Source of the DNA: Microbulbifer harenosus
GTDB lineage: Bacteria; Pseudomonadota; Gammaproteobacteria; Pseudomonadales; Cellvibrionaceae
Assembly: GCF_005771435.1 (NCBI RefSeq)
Contig: NZ_VANI01000010.1
Coordinates: 186,001-250,000 of the forward strand
Length of the DNA: 64,000 bases
Direction: 5' to 3'
This document shows, piece after piece, positions 1 to 8,611 of this stretch (positions are counted from its first letter, which is position 1; the number at the start of each line of letters is the position of its first letter). The translations under genes were made by a program, and so were the position numbers. Below the pieces are notes generated by a model. It ran no database searches. It worked only from the letters and a program-made list of their open reading frames with translations, and was not told where the DNA came from.

Positions 1-128
1 TCCACCAGCGCGCAGCGGCTATTGGCCGCAAGCCAATCGCAATGGAACAGCTTCTCGCAGCCGGCATCCACCACTTCATCGTCGTAGATCACCCGGGCGA
101 GTTTGCTTGTGAACTGCCGATACCCCAC
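1..128 (-). CDS. kdkA: Probable Kdo kinase (LPS kinase), N-terminal part only
   Basis: Only about 42 codons lie in the window; the gene continues off the left edge. Read on the minus strand from a GTG at 126-128, the frame gives a short segment with VIYDDEVVDAG followed by FHCDWLAANSRCALV. This resembles the start of 3-deoxy-D-manno-octulosonic acid kinases, where a Tyr-Asp stretch is followed by an F-x-x-x-W motif before the glycine-rich loop. An in-frame stop lies four codons upstream of the GTG, so the start is bounded. KdkA phosphorylates the Kdo residue of the LPS inner core at the cytoplasmic face of the inner membrane. The position beside LPS glycosyltransferases supports the call, but the kinase motifs themselves lie outside the window, so the assignment is tentative. 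Confidence 0.45.
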   Translation of the reverse strand, partial: MGYRQFTSKLARVIYDDEVVDAGCEKLFHCDWLAANSRCALV

Positions 129-265
129 AGAATATTTACCCTAATTTTGCCGTCATCCTGCTTTTATATTGCAACCCGGTTCCGTCTCAGGTCTTATTTT
201 GGAAACAAAAGTCCTACGCATTCTAACGCTGTCCGCGCCAGCCCCCAATAGCGCGCCCGTCCCGA

Positions 266-1165
266 TCAGCCGAACAGCCCGCGTAGTTTGCGCTCCAGAC
301 GGTCCAGCAGTTTTAACCAGCCGGCGCCTTGCATGGGGTCGTAAGCCCAGGGCGTTTTCAACTCGCCACGGGTCGTTTTGAGCCAATCTTCCGCCACCGG
401 CAGACGCGCGGGCTCCGCCTGCTTCAGCGCCTGCACTTCGCTATCCGGCATAATCTGCAGCGGATACAAACCGCAGCGGCGCGACCACTCCCCAAAGCGC
501 AGTGCCAGCGACTTCTGTTTGCCGCGGTAGGCGCGCCCATTGGGCAGCCACATGGAAAAAGGCGCGCGCATGCGCGCCATGCGGCAGAACAGCTGTGCCG
601 CCTTGCGGTTGTTGACCGACTCCCCCACCTCAAAGCGCCACTCCACCTGCCGCAAACGCTTGGGGTCGGCAATCAGCAGCGCGGAAAACCAGGTGCCGGT
701 GGAGCGCTTCTGTGGATACCAGAACCAGTAGCCGCGCTCGCGGTCAAAGCGAAAATCCCGATCGGCTTTTTTGCGCAGGGAAAAGCCGCGCACAAAGGCC
801 GGGGAAACAAAACCGAGATCCGGCTGCTGCTCGAAGCTCCGGCGCAGGTCCTGCACATCTTCATCGGACAGTGCGCGCACCATCTGGGTGTCGTCCTGCA
901 GAAAGCACATCAACTGGTCGTCTGCGGCCATCTCAAACGCGGCCTGCATATTCGCGTAGAGGCCACCGAGTTTGTGGCCGGAGTCCGCGGTCTTGTCGAT
1001 GACCTCATGGCGCCTGGCAATGTCCACCAGGATCCGGCGGGTCTCCGGATCGTTGCTGCCGTCGTCGATCACCGTCAACCTGCACTGCGGCGCGCAAGCC
1101 TCAATGGAGCGGACACAGTTCTCCAGAAATGGACCACGATTGAAGGAAAAAACAAAAATATGCAT
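266..1165 (-). CDS. GT2-family glycosyltransferase
   Basis: A protein of 299 residues with a GT-A fold signature. The N-terminus has the FSFNRG strand-loop (residues 6-11), the nucleotide-binding VIDDGSND (32-39), and a DxD-like metal site in FLQDDTQ (88-94). I start at the ATG whose product begins MHIFVFSFNRG, because GT2 enzymes begin right at this beta strand. A longer in-frame start at 1306 would add 47 residues with no family resemblance. The enzyme should transfer a sugar from a nucleotide sugar to the growing LPS core on the cytoplasmic side of the inner membrane. Donor and acceptor cannot be told. It is divergent from the next GT2 gene, with about 250 bp between them. Confidence 0.75.
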   Translation of the reverse strand: MHIFVFSFNRGPFLENCVRSIEACAPQCRLTVIDDGSNDPETRRILVDIARRHEVIDKTADSGHKLGGLYANMQAAFEMAADDQLMCFLQDDTQMVRALSDEDVQDLRRSFEQQPDLGFVSPAFVRGFSLRKKADRDFRFDRERGYWFWYPQKRSTGTWFSALLIADPKRLRQVEWRFEVGESVNNRKAAQLFCRMARMRAPFSMWLPNGRAYRGKQKSLALRFGEWSRRCGLYPLQIMPDSEVQALKQAEPARLPVAEDWLKTTRGELKTPWAYDPMQGAGWLKLLDRLERKLRGLFG

Positions 1166-1418
1166 GGGCTCTCGGCTTACACAGTGCAGTTTGCTGGGCC
1201 GGCGCAGCATACCAAAAGCTGCCTGCCACTGCCGTGACTTATCGTTCCCAGCCACAACTTCACCGCCATAGCGTGGCAACGCCAGATGACACCCGGATGA
1301 ATCCACGCCTCAGGCCAATGGGGCCAGTTGGACGGTCGCAATACCCTTGGCAATGGGTTAAATTCCCCGGCCCGCCCCCGGCGGCGATAAAGTAACAGCG
1401 GAATCACTCGGAATATCC

Positions 1419-2255
1419 ATGAACCTGTCCGTCATCATGACCACCTACAACTCCCCCGTATGGCTGGAAAAAGTGCTGTGGGGCTACAGCTGCCAGACGG
1501 AAATGCCGTTGGAAGTGATCGTCGCCGACGACGGCTCGCGCCCGGAAACCGGTGAATTGGTGGCGCGGCTGCGGGAGGAGAGCGGGCTGGATATCCGCCA
1601 TGTGTGGCAGCGCGACGACGGTTTCCGCAAGTGCCGGATTCTCAACAAGGCAATCCTCCACGCCCGCGGCGACTACATCGTCTTCACCGACGGCGACTGT
1701 ATTCCACGCGCGGATTTCCTCGCCGTGCACAAGCGCCGCGCCGAGCCGGGCTATTTTCTCTCCGGCAGTTACTTCAAGCTGCCTATGAGCACCAGCGAAG
1801 CCATCACCAGAGACGACATTCTCTCCGGGCGCTGCTTCGACTATGCCTGGCTGCGCGCCAACGGCCTCAAAACCCGCCGCAAGACCCTGAAACTTCGCGC
1901 CAGTGCACGCTGGGCACCGCTGCTCAATCGCCTCACCCCCACCGCGTGCAACCTCAAGGGCTCCAATGCGTCCGCTTGGAAAGCCGACATCCTGAAAGTG
2001 AATGGTTTCGACGAACGCATGGCCTGGGGCGGGCTCGACCGCGAATTCGGTGTGCGCCTGGAAAACGCCGGCATCAGGCCGCGACATGTGCGTTTCGACG
2101 CCATCTGCGTGCATCTGGATCACCCGCGGGGCTACGCCGATCCGGCGATCGTGGCACGCAACAAGGCACTGCGTCTGCGAGTCGCCAGAGAGGGCGTCAT
2201 TGAAACCCCGCAGGGAATCCGCCAGTTGCTGGAAAGTGGCTACCAACCTGAATAG
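1419..2255 (+). CDS. GT2-family glycosyltransferase with galactosyltransferase-like C-terminal domain
   Basis: 278 residues. The GT-A core is plain: SVIMTTYN (4-11), VADDGS (35-40) and the metal-binding FTDGDC (89-94). The C-terminal half holds RMAWGGLDREFG (200-211), the W-G-G/E-x-D/E-D type motif that defines the Glyco_transf_7C domain in chondroitin-synthase-like and beta-1,4-galactosyltransferase-like enzymes. It probably adds a hexose or hexosamine to the LPS core. The following GT gene starts 61 bp downstream on the same strand, so the two are likely cotranscribed. The sugar and linkage cannot be read from sequence. Confidence 0.8.
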   Translation: MNLSVIMTTYNSPVWLEKVLWGYSCQTEMPLEVIVADDGSRPETGELVARLREESGLDIRHVWQRDDGFRKCRILNKAILHARGDYIVFTDGDCIPRADFLAVHKRRAEPGYFLSGSYFKLPMSTSEAITRDDILSGRCFDYAWLRANGLKTRRKTLKLRASARWAPLLNRLTPTACNLKGSNASAWKADILKVNGFDERMAWGGLDREFGVRLENAGIRPRHVRFDAICVHLDHPRGYADPAIVARNKALRLRVAREGVIETPQGIRQLLESGYQPE

Positions 2256-2316
2256 TGCGCCCCCTGAATAATCCGCGCCCCGAATAACCCCGAACGCCAA
2301 TTAACTCAGAACGCCC

Positions 2317-3210
2317 ATGACAAGTCACAAACACTGGTCCGACCCTTTCGTCAGCCGTTTCCTGCGCCTCGCCGCCAGCGGCCTGGTGCCGCCGTCCCTG
2401 TTCCAGAAACCGCTGCCGACGGAAACACAGCGCGCGGCGCGCACCGGTGTGCTGGATATCGAGATTGTCAGCCACTGCTGGCAGTACTCGCATTTCCTGA
2501 TTTACCAGCTGAGCTCGCTGGCGCTGTTCCCGCCCACCAAAGCGACGGTCACCATGACCGTCTACTACAACAGCGAAGACACCCGCACCGCGGCGGTGCT
2601 CGATTTTATCGGCCACCAGCAGGTTCCCGGTGTGACCTGGAACTGGTGTGAACTGCCCAAAGAGTCCCTGTTCCGCCGCGCCATCGGCCGCAATCAGGCC
2701 GCACTCGCCACTAAAGCCGACTGGATCTGGTTCACCGACTGCGACCTGATGTTCCGCGAGAACTGCATCGACCAGCTGGCAGACCTGCTACAGGGTCGCC
2801 GCGACAGCCTGGTGTTCCCATCCCGCGAGCGCATCACCTCATTGCTGGCCGACGACGATCCCATGCTGAACTTCGATCCGGCGGAACTGCGTATCGCCGA
2901 CATCGACGATACGCGCTTTGTGGAGCAGACGCGCGACCGCGCCACAGGCCCATTGCAGATTGCCCACGGCGACGTGGCCCGCGCCGGCGGTTACTGCGAC
3001 TGCCTCGCCTACTACCAAAAGCCCGCTGACAGCTGGTGCAAAGCCCACGAGGACCGCGCTTTCCGCTGGCTGCTGGGCACTCAGGGCACACCGCTGGAAA
3101 TCCCGGGGGTTTACCGCATCCGCCATATCAGCAAGGGGCGATACACCGGCAGCAGGCTCAATACCCAGATCCGCAGCAGCGTGCGCAAGGCGACGGACAA
3201 GAGCCAGTAG
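2317..3210 (+). CDS. GT-A-type glycosyltransferase
   Basis: 297 residues. The clearest functional motif is WIWFTDCDLMF (136-146), a DxD metal and nucleotide-sugar site preceded by a hydrophobic strand. The segment before it (IEIVSHCWQYSHFLIYQLSSL, split across residues 48-68) matches the first strand and helix of GT2-like enzymes. No transmembrane segment is evident, so it should act as a peripheral protein at the inner-membrane cytoplasmic face. It is the second gene of a two-gene + strand unit and is followed at once by a strong hairpin terminator. Role in LPS core or outer core elongation is inferred from the neighbourhood only. Confidence 0.7.
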   Translation: MTSHKHWSDPFVSRFLRLAASGLVPPSLFQKPLPTETQRAARTGVLDIEIVSHCWQYSHFLIYQLSSLALFPPTKATVTMTVYYNSEDTRTAAVLDFIGHQQVPGVTWNWCELPKESLFRRAIGRNQAALATKADWIWFTDCDLMFRENCIDQLADLLQGRRDSLVFPSRERITSLLADDDPMLNFDPAELRIADIDDTRFVEQTRDRATGPLQIAHGDVARAGGYCDCLAYYQKPADSWCKAHEDRAFRWLLGTQGTPLEIPGVYRIRHISKGRYTGSRLNTQIRSSVRKATDKSQ

Positions 3211-3233
3211 CGGGCACAACTCCCCGATAATGA

Positions 3234-3265
3234 AAAAGGCCGACCGCGGAAGCGGTCGGCCTTTT
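3234..3265. terminator. Bidirectional rho-independent terminator
   Basis: A perfect 10-bp GC-rich stem (GGCCGACCGC / GCGGTCGGCC) with a GGAA loop is flanked by an A-run on the left and a T-run on the right. It lies between the convergent GT gene (stop at 3210) and waaA (stop at 3300) and can end transcription from both sides. Confidence 0.9.
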
Positions 3266-3299
3266 CGTTTGTGTGCGGCGTTTGCCGGAACACACCGGC

Positions 3300-4637
3300 T
3301 CAGCGAGGCATCATGGATTCAACTTCCTGCACGGTGCGCGCCAGCGCACCACTGTTCTGCCCTGCCACCGCGCGGCCGCGAGCACCGGCCTCTTCCCTCA
3401 GCGCGGCGTCCCGCAGCCACTGGGCCAGCTGCGCCGCGAGCTGCGAGGCATCGTTCACCACTGCCAGACCGCCGGCTTCCTGCATCAGGCTCGCAACGGT
3501 GCTGAAATTGTGCAGGTGCGGGCCGCACACTACCGGCACACCCCAGGCCGCCGGCTCAATCATATTGTGCCCCCCTACCGGCACCAGGCTACCCCCCACG
3601 AAGGCCACATCGCACGCACCGTAGAAGCGCAGCAGCTCCCCCATGGAATCTCCCAGTAACACCTGATCACCGGCCGCGGGCGGGCGCCCGTCACTGCGCC
3701 GCACTACGGAAAGCCCCCGCTCGCGGCACAGGCGCGCCACACTGTCGAAACGCACCGGATGGCGCGGCACCAGTACCAGCAGCAGGTCGGGAAACTCCCG
3801 CAACAGCTGTTGGTGAGCCTCCAGCACCGGCTCGTCCTCGCCGCCGTGGGTACTGGCGGCGAGCCACACAGGCCGTTTCGCAGCCCCGCGCCACTGATGC
3901 GACAATACCTGCGCCTCGCTCTCCAGTCCGGAGCCGATATGCAGGTCGAATTTGATATTGCCTACAGCCACCACCCTGTCTGACGGCATTCCCAGGGCGA
4001 CAAAGCGATCGGCATCCGCGGGATACTGGGCAACCACCTTCATGAGATTTTTCATCATGTCCCGGGCGAGCCCCGGGAAACGCCCATATCCCTTCGCAGA
4101 CTTGGCGCTGAGACGACCGTTCACAAGTACTGCAGGGATACCGCGCTTATCACAGATCGCCAACAGATTCGGCCACAGCTCCGTTTCCATGCTCACCAGA
4201 ATGTTCGGGCGCAGCGCATCCAGAAACGGGGTCAGGCATTCCGGCAGATCAAACGGCAGGTAATAGTGCAGCAGCCGCCCATTGAGGATGGGTTCAAGTG
4301 CATCGTGCACCCGCTGTGAACCGGTGGGGGTAGTGGTGGTTACCAACCACTGCCAGCGCGGATGGCGCGCGGCCAGTTCCTTGATCAGCGGGATGGCCGC
4401 AAGCGTTTCCCCCACCGATACCGAGTGAATCCAGATCAGCGGCGCGCGGCTCGCGCGGTCCGGCACCACCCCGAAACGCTCGCGCCAGCGGCGGCGGGCA
4501 CCCGGGCGCGACGGCACCAGCCCGAAGCGCTCGCTCCAGCGCTTGCGGTAAGCGGGGTCAGCGCGGCCGCGCCACCACAGATGCAGTAGCATCAGCGGGA
4601 GTGTGAGGCGGAAAAACCAAGTGTATAGATGACGCAT
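3300..4637 (-). CDS. waaA: Kdo transferase WaaA (lipid IVA 3-deoxy-D-manno-octulosonic acid transferase)
   Basis: WaaA transfers Kdo from CMP-Kdo to lipid IVA, the first step of LPS core assembly, while anchored to the inner membrane. The 445-residue product has an N-terminal hydrophobic anchor (about 6-21), the catalytic loop HSVSVGETLAAIPL with the conserved Glu at 77, then TTTTPTGS, METELWPNL, the GNIKFD and PRHPVRF motifs, and the C-terminal VGGSLVPVGGHN and EPAAWGVPV donor-binding region. The family is usually about 420-430 residues. The extra length is an in-frame duplication of 17 residues at 31-64 (RKRWSERFGLVPSRPGA, then RRRWRERFGVVPDRASR) just before the catalytic domain. Identification is firm; the duplication is reported separately. 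Confidence 0.97.
   Translation of the reverse strand: MRHLYTWFFRLTLPLMLLHLWWRGRADPAYRKRWSERFGLVPSRPGARRRWRERFGVVPDRASRAPLIWIHSVSVGETLAAIPLIKELAARHPRWQWLVTTTTPTGSQRVHDALEPILNGRLLHYYLPFDLPECLTPFLDALRPNILVSMETELWPNLLAICDKRGIPAVLVNGRLSAKSAKGYGRFPGLARDMMKNLMKVVAQYPADADRFVALGMPSDRVVAVGNIKFDLHIGSGLESEAQVLSHQWRGAAKRPVWLAASTHGGEDEPVLEAHQQLLREFPDLLLVLVPRHPVRFDSVARLCRERGLSVVRRSDGRPPAAGDQVLLGDSMGELLRFYGACDVAFVGGSLVPVGGHNMIEPAAWGVPVVCGPHLHNFSTVASLMQEAGGLAVVNDASQLAAQLAQWLRDAALREEAGARGRAVAGQNSGALARTVQEVESMMPR
4461..4562 (-). repeat. 51-bp imperfect tandem duplication inside waaA
   Basis: Two adjacent units of 51 bp (4461-4511 and 4512-4562) encode parallel peptides of the type R-W-x-E-R-F-G-x-V-P. The first 35 bp of each unit align with only a few differences; the rest has drifted further. 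The unit is a multiple of three, so the frame is kept. It lengthens the linker between the membrane anchor and the catalytic domain. Confidence 0.8.
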
Positions 4638-4683
4638 CTAGTATGTTGTTGCACCCAATCGTGACAAGACTACGTTAACCTTG

Positions 4684-5598
4684 CTATTCAGCAATTTGGC
4701 GATAAAAATCAGATCGAACCCCGATTGCACCGCCGATCAACCCGGCTGAGCGGCAGGCTTTTAACCAGCTGCGATACCCGCTGTCTGTCCGCCCTGTTGC
4801 GAAGTACAAAGGCGCACTGATCAAGGCTCCCAGCAACTGCGCCACACCGGACTGAATGATCCCCATGCGGCCACGACCGCAGGCACGCTTCTGCACCGCT
4901 TGTGTCGTTCCCGCCGCAAATTTTCTGCGGGACTGCCAGCGCACCGATATCCGCTCTGCTGGAATTACCTCATGGACCACCGCTTCTGCGCAGTAGAGAA
5001 TTTCAACTCCCCTCGCCGAGACCTCGGTGAAAAAGAGAGTATCTTCCCCTCCCGCAAAAGGGCGACTTTCGTCAAAACGCAAGCTGAGGTCTCGCACCAC
5101 CGCAATTGGGATAAGTACATTGTTCGTGGCGCAATAGGCGCGCCGCGCACCTGTCGGATATACCTTGCGCTCGAAGAACTCAGCCATCACCGCTCGAGTT
5201 CCCTCTGGCACCTCAGCTTTGACCCGCCCACAAATAACCGCGCCGTCTTTTAAAAGGGCGTAATTATAAAGCTGTTCCAGCCAGTCCACTTCGACCCATT
5301 CGTCATCGTCCACGAAAACCAGGTAGTCAGCCTCAGCGATGAGCGCCTCCGCGATTGCCCGATTGCGGGCACAGGGGATACCCCTGCGCATTTCATGGCA
5401 ATAGCCGAGAGAGAAAGGCAACGACGCCTTCATTTCGGCAACCACCGGTTGCGCACTGCCGGCGGGATCATTGTCGATCACGGTGACAAGCAATTGCAGG
5501 CTTGAGGGAACTCTCATACCTGCGAAACTTTGCAGCAGACGCCTCAGTTGATCCGGCCGCCGATAACTACAGACACCGATATTCAGTAACCTATCCAA
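4684..5598 (-). CDS. GT2-family glycosyltransferase
   Basis: 304 residues with a textbook GT-A start (IGVCSYRRPDQL, 7-18), a VIDND strand (40-44), RGIPCARNRAI (72-82) and the metal-binding VFVDDDEW (94-101). The motif GGEDTLFF further on supplies the probable general base region seen in many GT2 enzymes. A hydrophobic stretch near the C-terminus (GVAQLLGALISAPLYFA) may attach it to the membrane. The gene lies 46 bp downstream of the waaA start on the same strand, so the order of transcription is this gene first, then waaA. Acceptor and donor are unknown; LPS core assembly is inferred. Confidence 0.8.
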   Translation of the reverse strand: MDRLLNIGVCSYRRPDQLRRLLQSFAGMRVPSSLQLLVTVIDNDPAGSAQPVVAEMKASLPFSLGYCHEMRRGIPCARNRAIAEALIAEADYLVFVDDDEWVEVDWLEQLYNYALLKDGAVICGRVKAEVPEGTRAVMAEFFERKVYPTGARRAYCATNNVLIPIAVVRDLSLRFDESRPFAGGEDTLFFTEVSARGVEILYCAEAVVHEVIPAERISVRWQSRRKFAAGTTQAVQKRACGRGRMGIIQSGVAQLLGALISAPLYFATGRTDSGYRSWLKACRSAGLIGGAIGVRSDFYRQIAE

Positions 5599-5771
5599 TT
5601 CCTCCCCTCTGGAGCATGCGGCTCCCTCACAGTAGGGCCGGCAGACTATACCCCCAATTCCGGGATGTCTAGAATGGCTATTTTTTGCGCGAACATCACT
5701 ACATCGGTATACTTCTGCGCGGATTACATAGCGCCATTCTCTTCACTTCGCGCCCGCACGGACCCCCATTA

Positions 5772-6890
5772 ATGAAAGTCATCCAGCTACTGCCCGCCCT
5801 CAATTCCGGCGGTGTGGAACGGGGCACCCTGGACCTGGCCCGCGCCCTGGTGCGTGCGGGCCACGACTCCATCGTCATCTCCAGTGGCGGGCGCCTGGTG
5901 CAGCAACTGGAAATGGAAGGCAGCCGGCATATCGCGCTGCCGGTTCATAGAAAATCGCTTGCGAGCCTACTGCAGGTGCGCCCACTGCGCCGGCTCATCC
6001 GCGAACTGCAGCCGGATATTCTGCACGTGCGCTCGCGAGTACCCGCCTGGCTTACCTGGCTCGCCTGGCGAAAACTCGACCCGCGCACCCGCCCGCACCT
6101 GGTAAGCACCGCCCACGGCCTCTACTCCATCAACCGCTACAGTGCGATCATGGCCAAGGCCGAACAGGTAATCGCCATCTCGGACTGCGTGAAGAGTTAT
6201 TTGCTGGCGAATTACGCCGCGGACCTGCGCGCAGAGCCAGAGGTGATCTACCGCGGTGTGGATACCGAGGAGTTTTCCACAGATATTCCGCCGCCGGTGG
6301 ACTGGCTGGAAAACACCTTGGGGGAATTCCCTGCGTTGCGTGATCGCCGCTGGTTATTACTGCCCGGACGCCTCAGCCGCTGGAAGGGACAGGAAGATTT
6401 CATCCGTATGATCGCCGCGCTGTCGCGCCAGGAACCGGACATCCACGGGATCGTGCTCGGCGGGGCGGAAAAAAACAAAGAGCATTTCGCCGAGGAACTG
6501 CGCGCGTTGGCGGCAGAACTCGGTGTCGCCGACAAAATCACCTTCACCGGACACCGCAGCGACATCCGCGAGTGGTACCGATATGCAGCACTGGTATTCA
6601 ACCTGTCGAAAAAACCCGAACCCTTCGGACGCACAGTGATTGAGGCCGCCGCCATGGGCAAGCCGATCATCGGCTACGACATCGGCGGACCGGCGGAATC
6701 GCTGCGTGCGTGTTTCCCACAGGGTCTGGTGGAAAACGGCAACGGCAGGCAATTGCTTGAAAAAACCCGCGCCCTGCTCGCGAATCCGCAGCCATCGCAC
6801 CTCGCGGCGGAGTTCACCCTGGACACATTGGCGCAGCGCACCATGGCGCTGTACCAGCGTCTTTTAGAGCAGCGCCCATCACACCCATAG
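5772..6890 (+). CDS. GT4-family glycosyltransferase
   Basis: 372 residues with the GT-B architecture of the GT4 family. The N-terminal domain opens VIQLLPALNSGGVERGT, a glycine-rich acceptor-side loop. The C-terminal domain has LLPGRLSRWKGQEDF, the start of the donor domain, and EPFGRTVIEAAAMGKPII, the E-x7-E nucleotide-sugar site. I use the ATG whose product begins MKVIQLL, because family members start at this strand; an upstream in-frame start at 5685 adds 29 unrelated residues. The following kinase-like gene begins 10 bp downstream. It should build the LPS core at the cytoplasmic face of the inner membrane; sugar specificity is not readable. Confidence 0.85.
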   Translation: MKVIQLLPALNSGGVERGTLDLARALVRAGHDSIVISSGGRLVQQLEMEGSRHIALPVHRKSLASLLQVRPLRRLIRELQPDILHVRSRVPAWLTWLAWRKLDPRTRPHLVSTAHGLYSINRYSAIMAKAEQVIAISDCVKSYLLANYAADLRAEPEVIYRGVDTEEFSTDIPPPVDWLENTLGEFPALRDRRWLLLPGRLSRWKGQEDFIRMIAALSRQEPDIHGIVLGGAEKNKEHFAEELRALAAELGVADKITFTGHRSDIREWYRYAALVFNLSKKPEPFGRTVIEAAAMGKPIIGYDIGGPAESLRACFPQGLVENGNGRQLLEKTRALLANPQPSHLAAEFTLDTLAQRTMALYQRLLEQRPSHP

Positions 6891-6900
6891 AGCTGACGTT

Positions 6901-7569
6901 TTGATCGACCTTACCAACGCCGAACCATTCGCCTCCGGCGGCAACCGCCACTGCTACCGCCACCCGCAGTTCGCGGATCGCTGCGTAAAGGTGATGCGAC
7001 CCGGGCGCGTCGCCGAGCTGCGCAGACGCGCTCCCTGGTATAAGGCGCTGGGCAGTGAACGTCAGTTCGACGACAACGCGCGCGAAGTGGATGGCTACCG
7101 GCAGAAGGTGCTAAACAATGCGGAGCCGGCGAGCCCGGTGTGGGCGCACCTGCCGCGCTGGTATGGTGTGGAGGACACGAGTATCGGCGTGGGCGCGGTG
7201 TCTGAGCTGATTCTGGATGCGGACGGAGCACCCGGCATCACGCTGGAAAATTACCTGCAGCAGTACGGACTGGACGACACGATCCGCGGCGCGCTGGCGC
7301 GCTTTTCACAATGGCTGCGCGCCACCGGTGTACTGACCAAAAACCTGCTGCCGCACAATCTGGTGCTGAGCCATCGCCACGGCCAACCGGAGCTGTTTCT
7401 GATCGACGGCCTCGGCAGTGCGGCCTTCCTGCCATTTGCGGAGTATTTCGCTTTTTCCCGCCGGCGCTATATCGAACGCCGTATTGAGAAAATGTGGAAA
7501 CGTATTCACTGGGAAGTTTCCGACCGATCGCTGTCATGGACACAGGCGGAAAAGCTCAGCCGTCGCTGA
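6901..7569 (+). CDS. YrbL-like kinase-fold protein
   Basis: 222 residues, starting at a TTG 10 bp after the preceding GT4 stop. The layout follows the PhoP-network protein YrbL: an opening SGGNRHCYRHP in place of a glycine-rich loop, a CVKVM strand with a lysine where kinases hold the ATP-binding Lys, then NLLPHNLVL in the position of the catalytic loop, and LIDGLG in the position of the metal-binding DFG. The catalytic loop has no Asp at the usual place, so activity is uncertain. LPS loci often carry such proteins next to sugar kinases, and a role in core phosphorylation is plausible but inferred. Its 3' end overlaps the convergent GT4 gene by 14 bp. Confidence 0.65.
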   Translation: MIDLTNAEPFASGGNRHCYRHPQFADRCVKVMRPGRVAELRRRAPWYKALGSERQFDDNAREVDGYRQKVLNNAEPASPVWAHLPRWYGVEDTSIGVGAVSELILDADGAPGITLENYLQQYGLDDTIRGALARFSQWLRATGVLTKNLLPHNLVLSHRHGQPELFLIDGLGSAAFLPFAEYFAFSRRRYIERRIEKMWKRIHWEVSDRSLSWTQAEKLSRR

Positions 7570-8611
7570 GAGCACGCAGGTAGACTTTCCAGGTTTCCCC
7601 TGCCATGGCCTCTAGAGTAAGTCTGTTGCGGGCACGGGCAATATAGGGCGCGAAGTCGTCACGCAATCGTTCAAGGTCTCCCAGAGCGGCCGTCAGACGT
7701 ACCGCCAACGCGGGGATATCCTCTATCTGAACCAGATACTGCGCCGGGATATTTTCCGCCACATAGCCAACGTCCGTCGACACAACCGGGCACCCCGCCA
7801 GCAACGCTTCCGCCACCGTATAGGGGCCGCCTTCATAACGGGAAGCGATTACCGTCAGGTCGGCAGCGCGGTACCAATCCGCCACCTGCCGCTGATATCC
7901 CATAAAACGCACACTCTCTTCCAGGTTCAGCTCCGCTGCTAACGCCTCCAGCGCCGCACGCTCAGGACCATCGCCCAGTATATAGAGCACAGCGCTGTTC
8001 ACTTGAGCACGACACCATGCCCGCAGCAGGACATCTACGCCTTTGGCGGGCACCAGACGCGCCACCGAGATCACCACTGCGCGATTGCAGTCCACTTGGT
8101 CACAGTGATGCTCACCGGCGGACGGCAAGCGGGTGCCGTTGGGAATAATCGTCCAGTCCAGGGAAGAGTTCGCAACCGTCTTGAGGCTGACCGCAATGCG
8201 GTGCTCAAAATGGCGAGCAATCTTGTCTTTGGGGTGGTGTCGGTTGTGACGGGTAATCACCACCCGCGCCCGCAGAAAACGTCGCAGGTTCCACAGCAAG
8301 TGGGCGGGTTTACCGCCGTGAGCATGAACCAGGTCGATGCGGTAGCGACGCAATTGCCGTAGCAGGGCAAAATTCAGCACTGGATTGCGGCGGCTGCGGT
8401 CCGTATTCATCGGCAGAAACCGCACCCCCTCGGGAAACATGGCTCGATATCTCGGATGCGCGATTACAAATATCTCGGCATCCGTGCTCTCCAACTGCCA
8501 CTGGCACTGCTCTTGTACATGCTTTTCCAGCCCGCCCGTCTCCTGGCTGGTAAACAGGTGACAAATGCGCAGAGGTGATTCTACCGGAACGATGTCTGAA
8601 CTAACGATCAC
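7556..8611 (-). CDS. GT4-family glycosyltransferase
   Basis: 351 residues, GT-B fold. ICHLFTSQETGGLEKHV opens the acceptor domain; VISVARLVPAKGVDVLL opens the donor domain; SRYEGGPYTVAEALLAG gives the E-x7-E nucleotide-sugar motif. There is no signal peptide. The start overlaps the stop of the upstream ELM1-like gene by 4 bp, an arrangement typical of translational coupling, so the two form an operon. Its 3' end overlaps the convergent YrbL-like gene. An LPS outer-core role is inferred from context; donor and acceptor are unknown. Confidence 0.85.
   Translation of the reverse strand: MIVSSDIVPVESPLRICHLFTSQETGGLEKHVQEQCQWQLESTDAEIFVIAHPRYRAMFPEGVRFLPMNTDRSRRNPVLNFALLRQLRRYRIDLVHAHGGKPAHLLWNLRRFLRARVVITRHNRHHPKDKIARHFEHRIAVSLKTVANSSLDWTIIPNGTRLPSAGEHHCDQVDCNRAVVISVARLVPAKGVDVLLRAWCRAQVNSAVLYILGDGPERAALEALAAELNLEESVRFMGYQRQVADWYRAADLTVIASRYEGGPYTVAEALLAGCPVVSTDVGYVAENIPAQYLVQIEDIPALAVRLTAALGDLERLRDDFAPYIARARNRLTLEAMAGETWKVYLRALSDG

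Noticed and set aside
42-251. 69-codon + strand frame at the left edge
   Set aside because: It is opposite the better-supported Kdo-kinase-like reading frame and ends in low-quality sequence without motifs.
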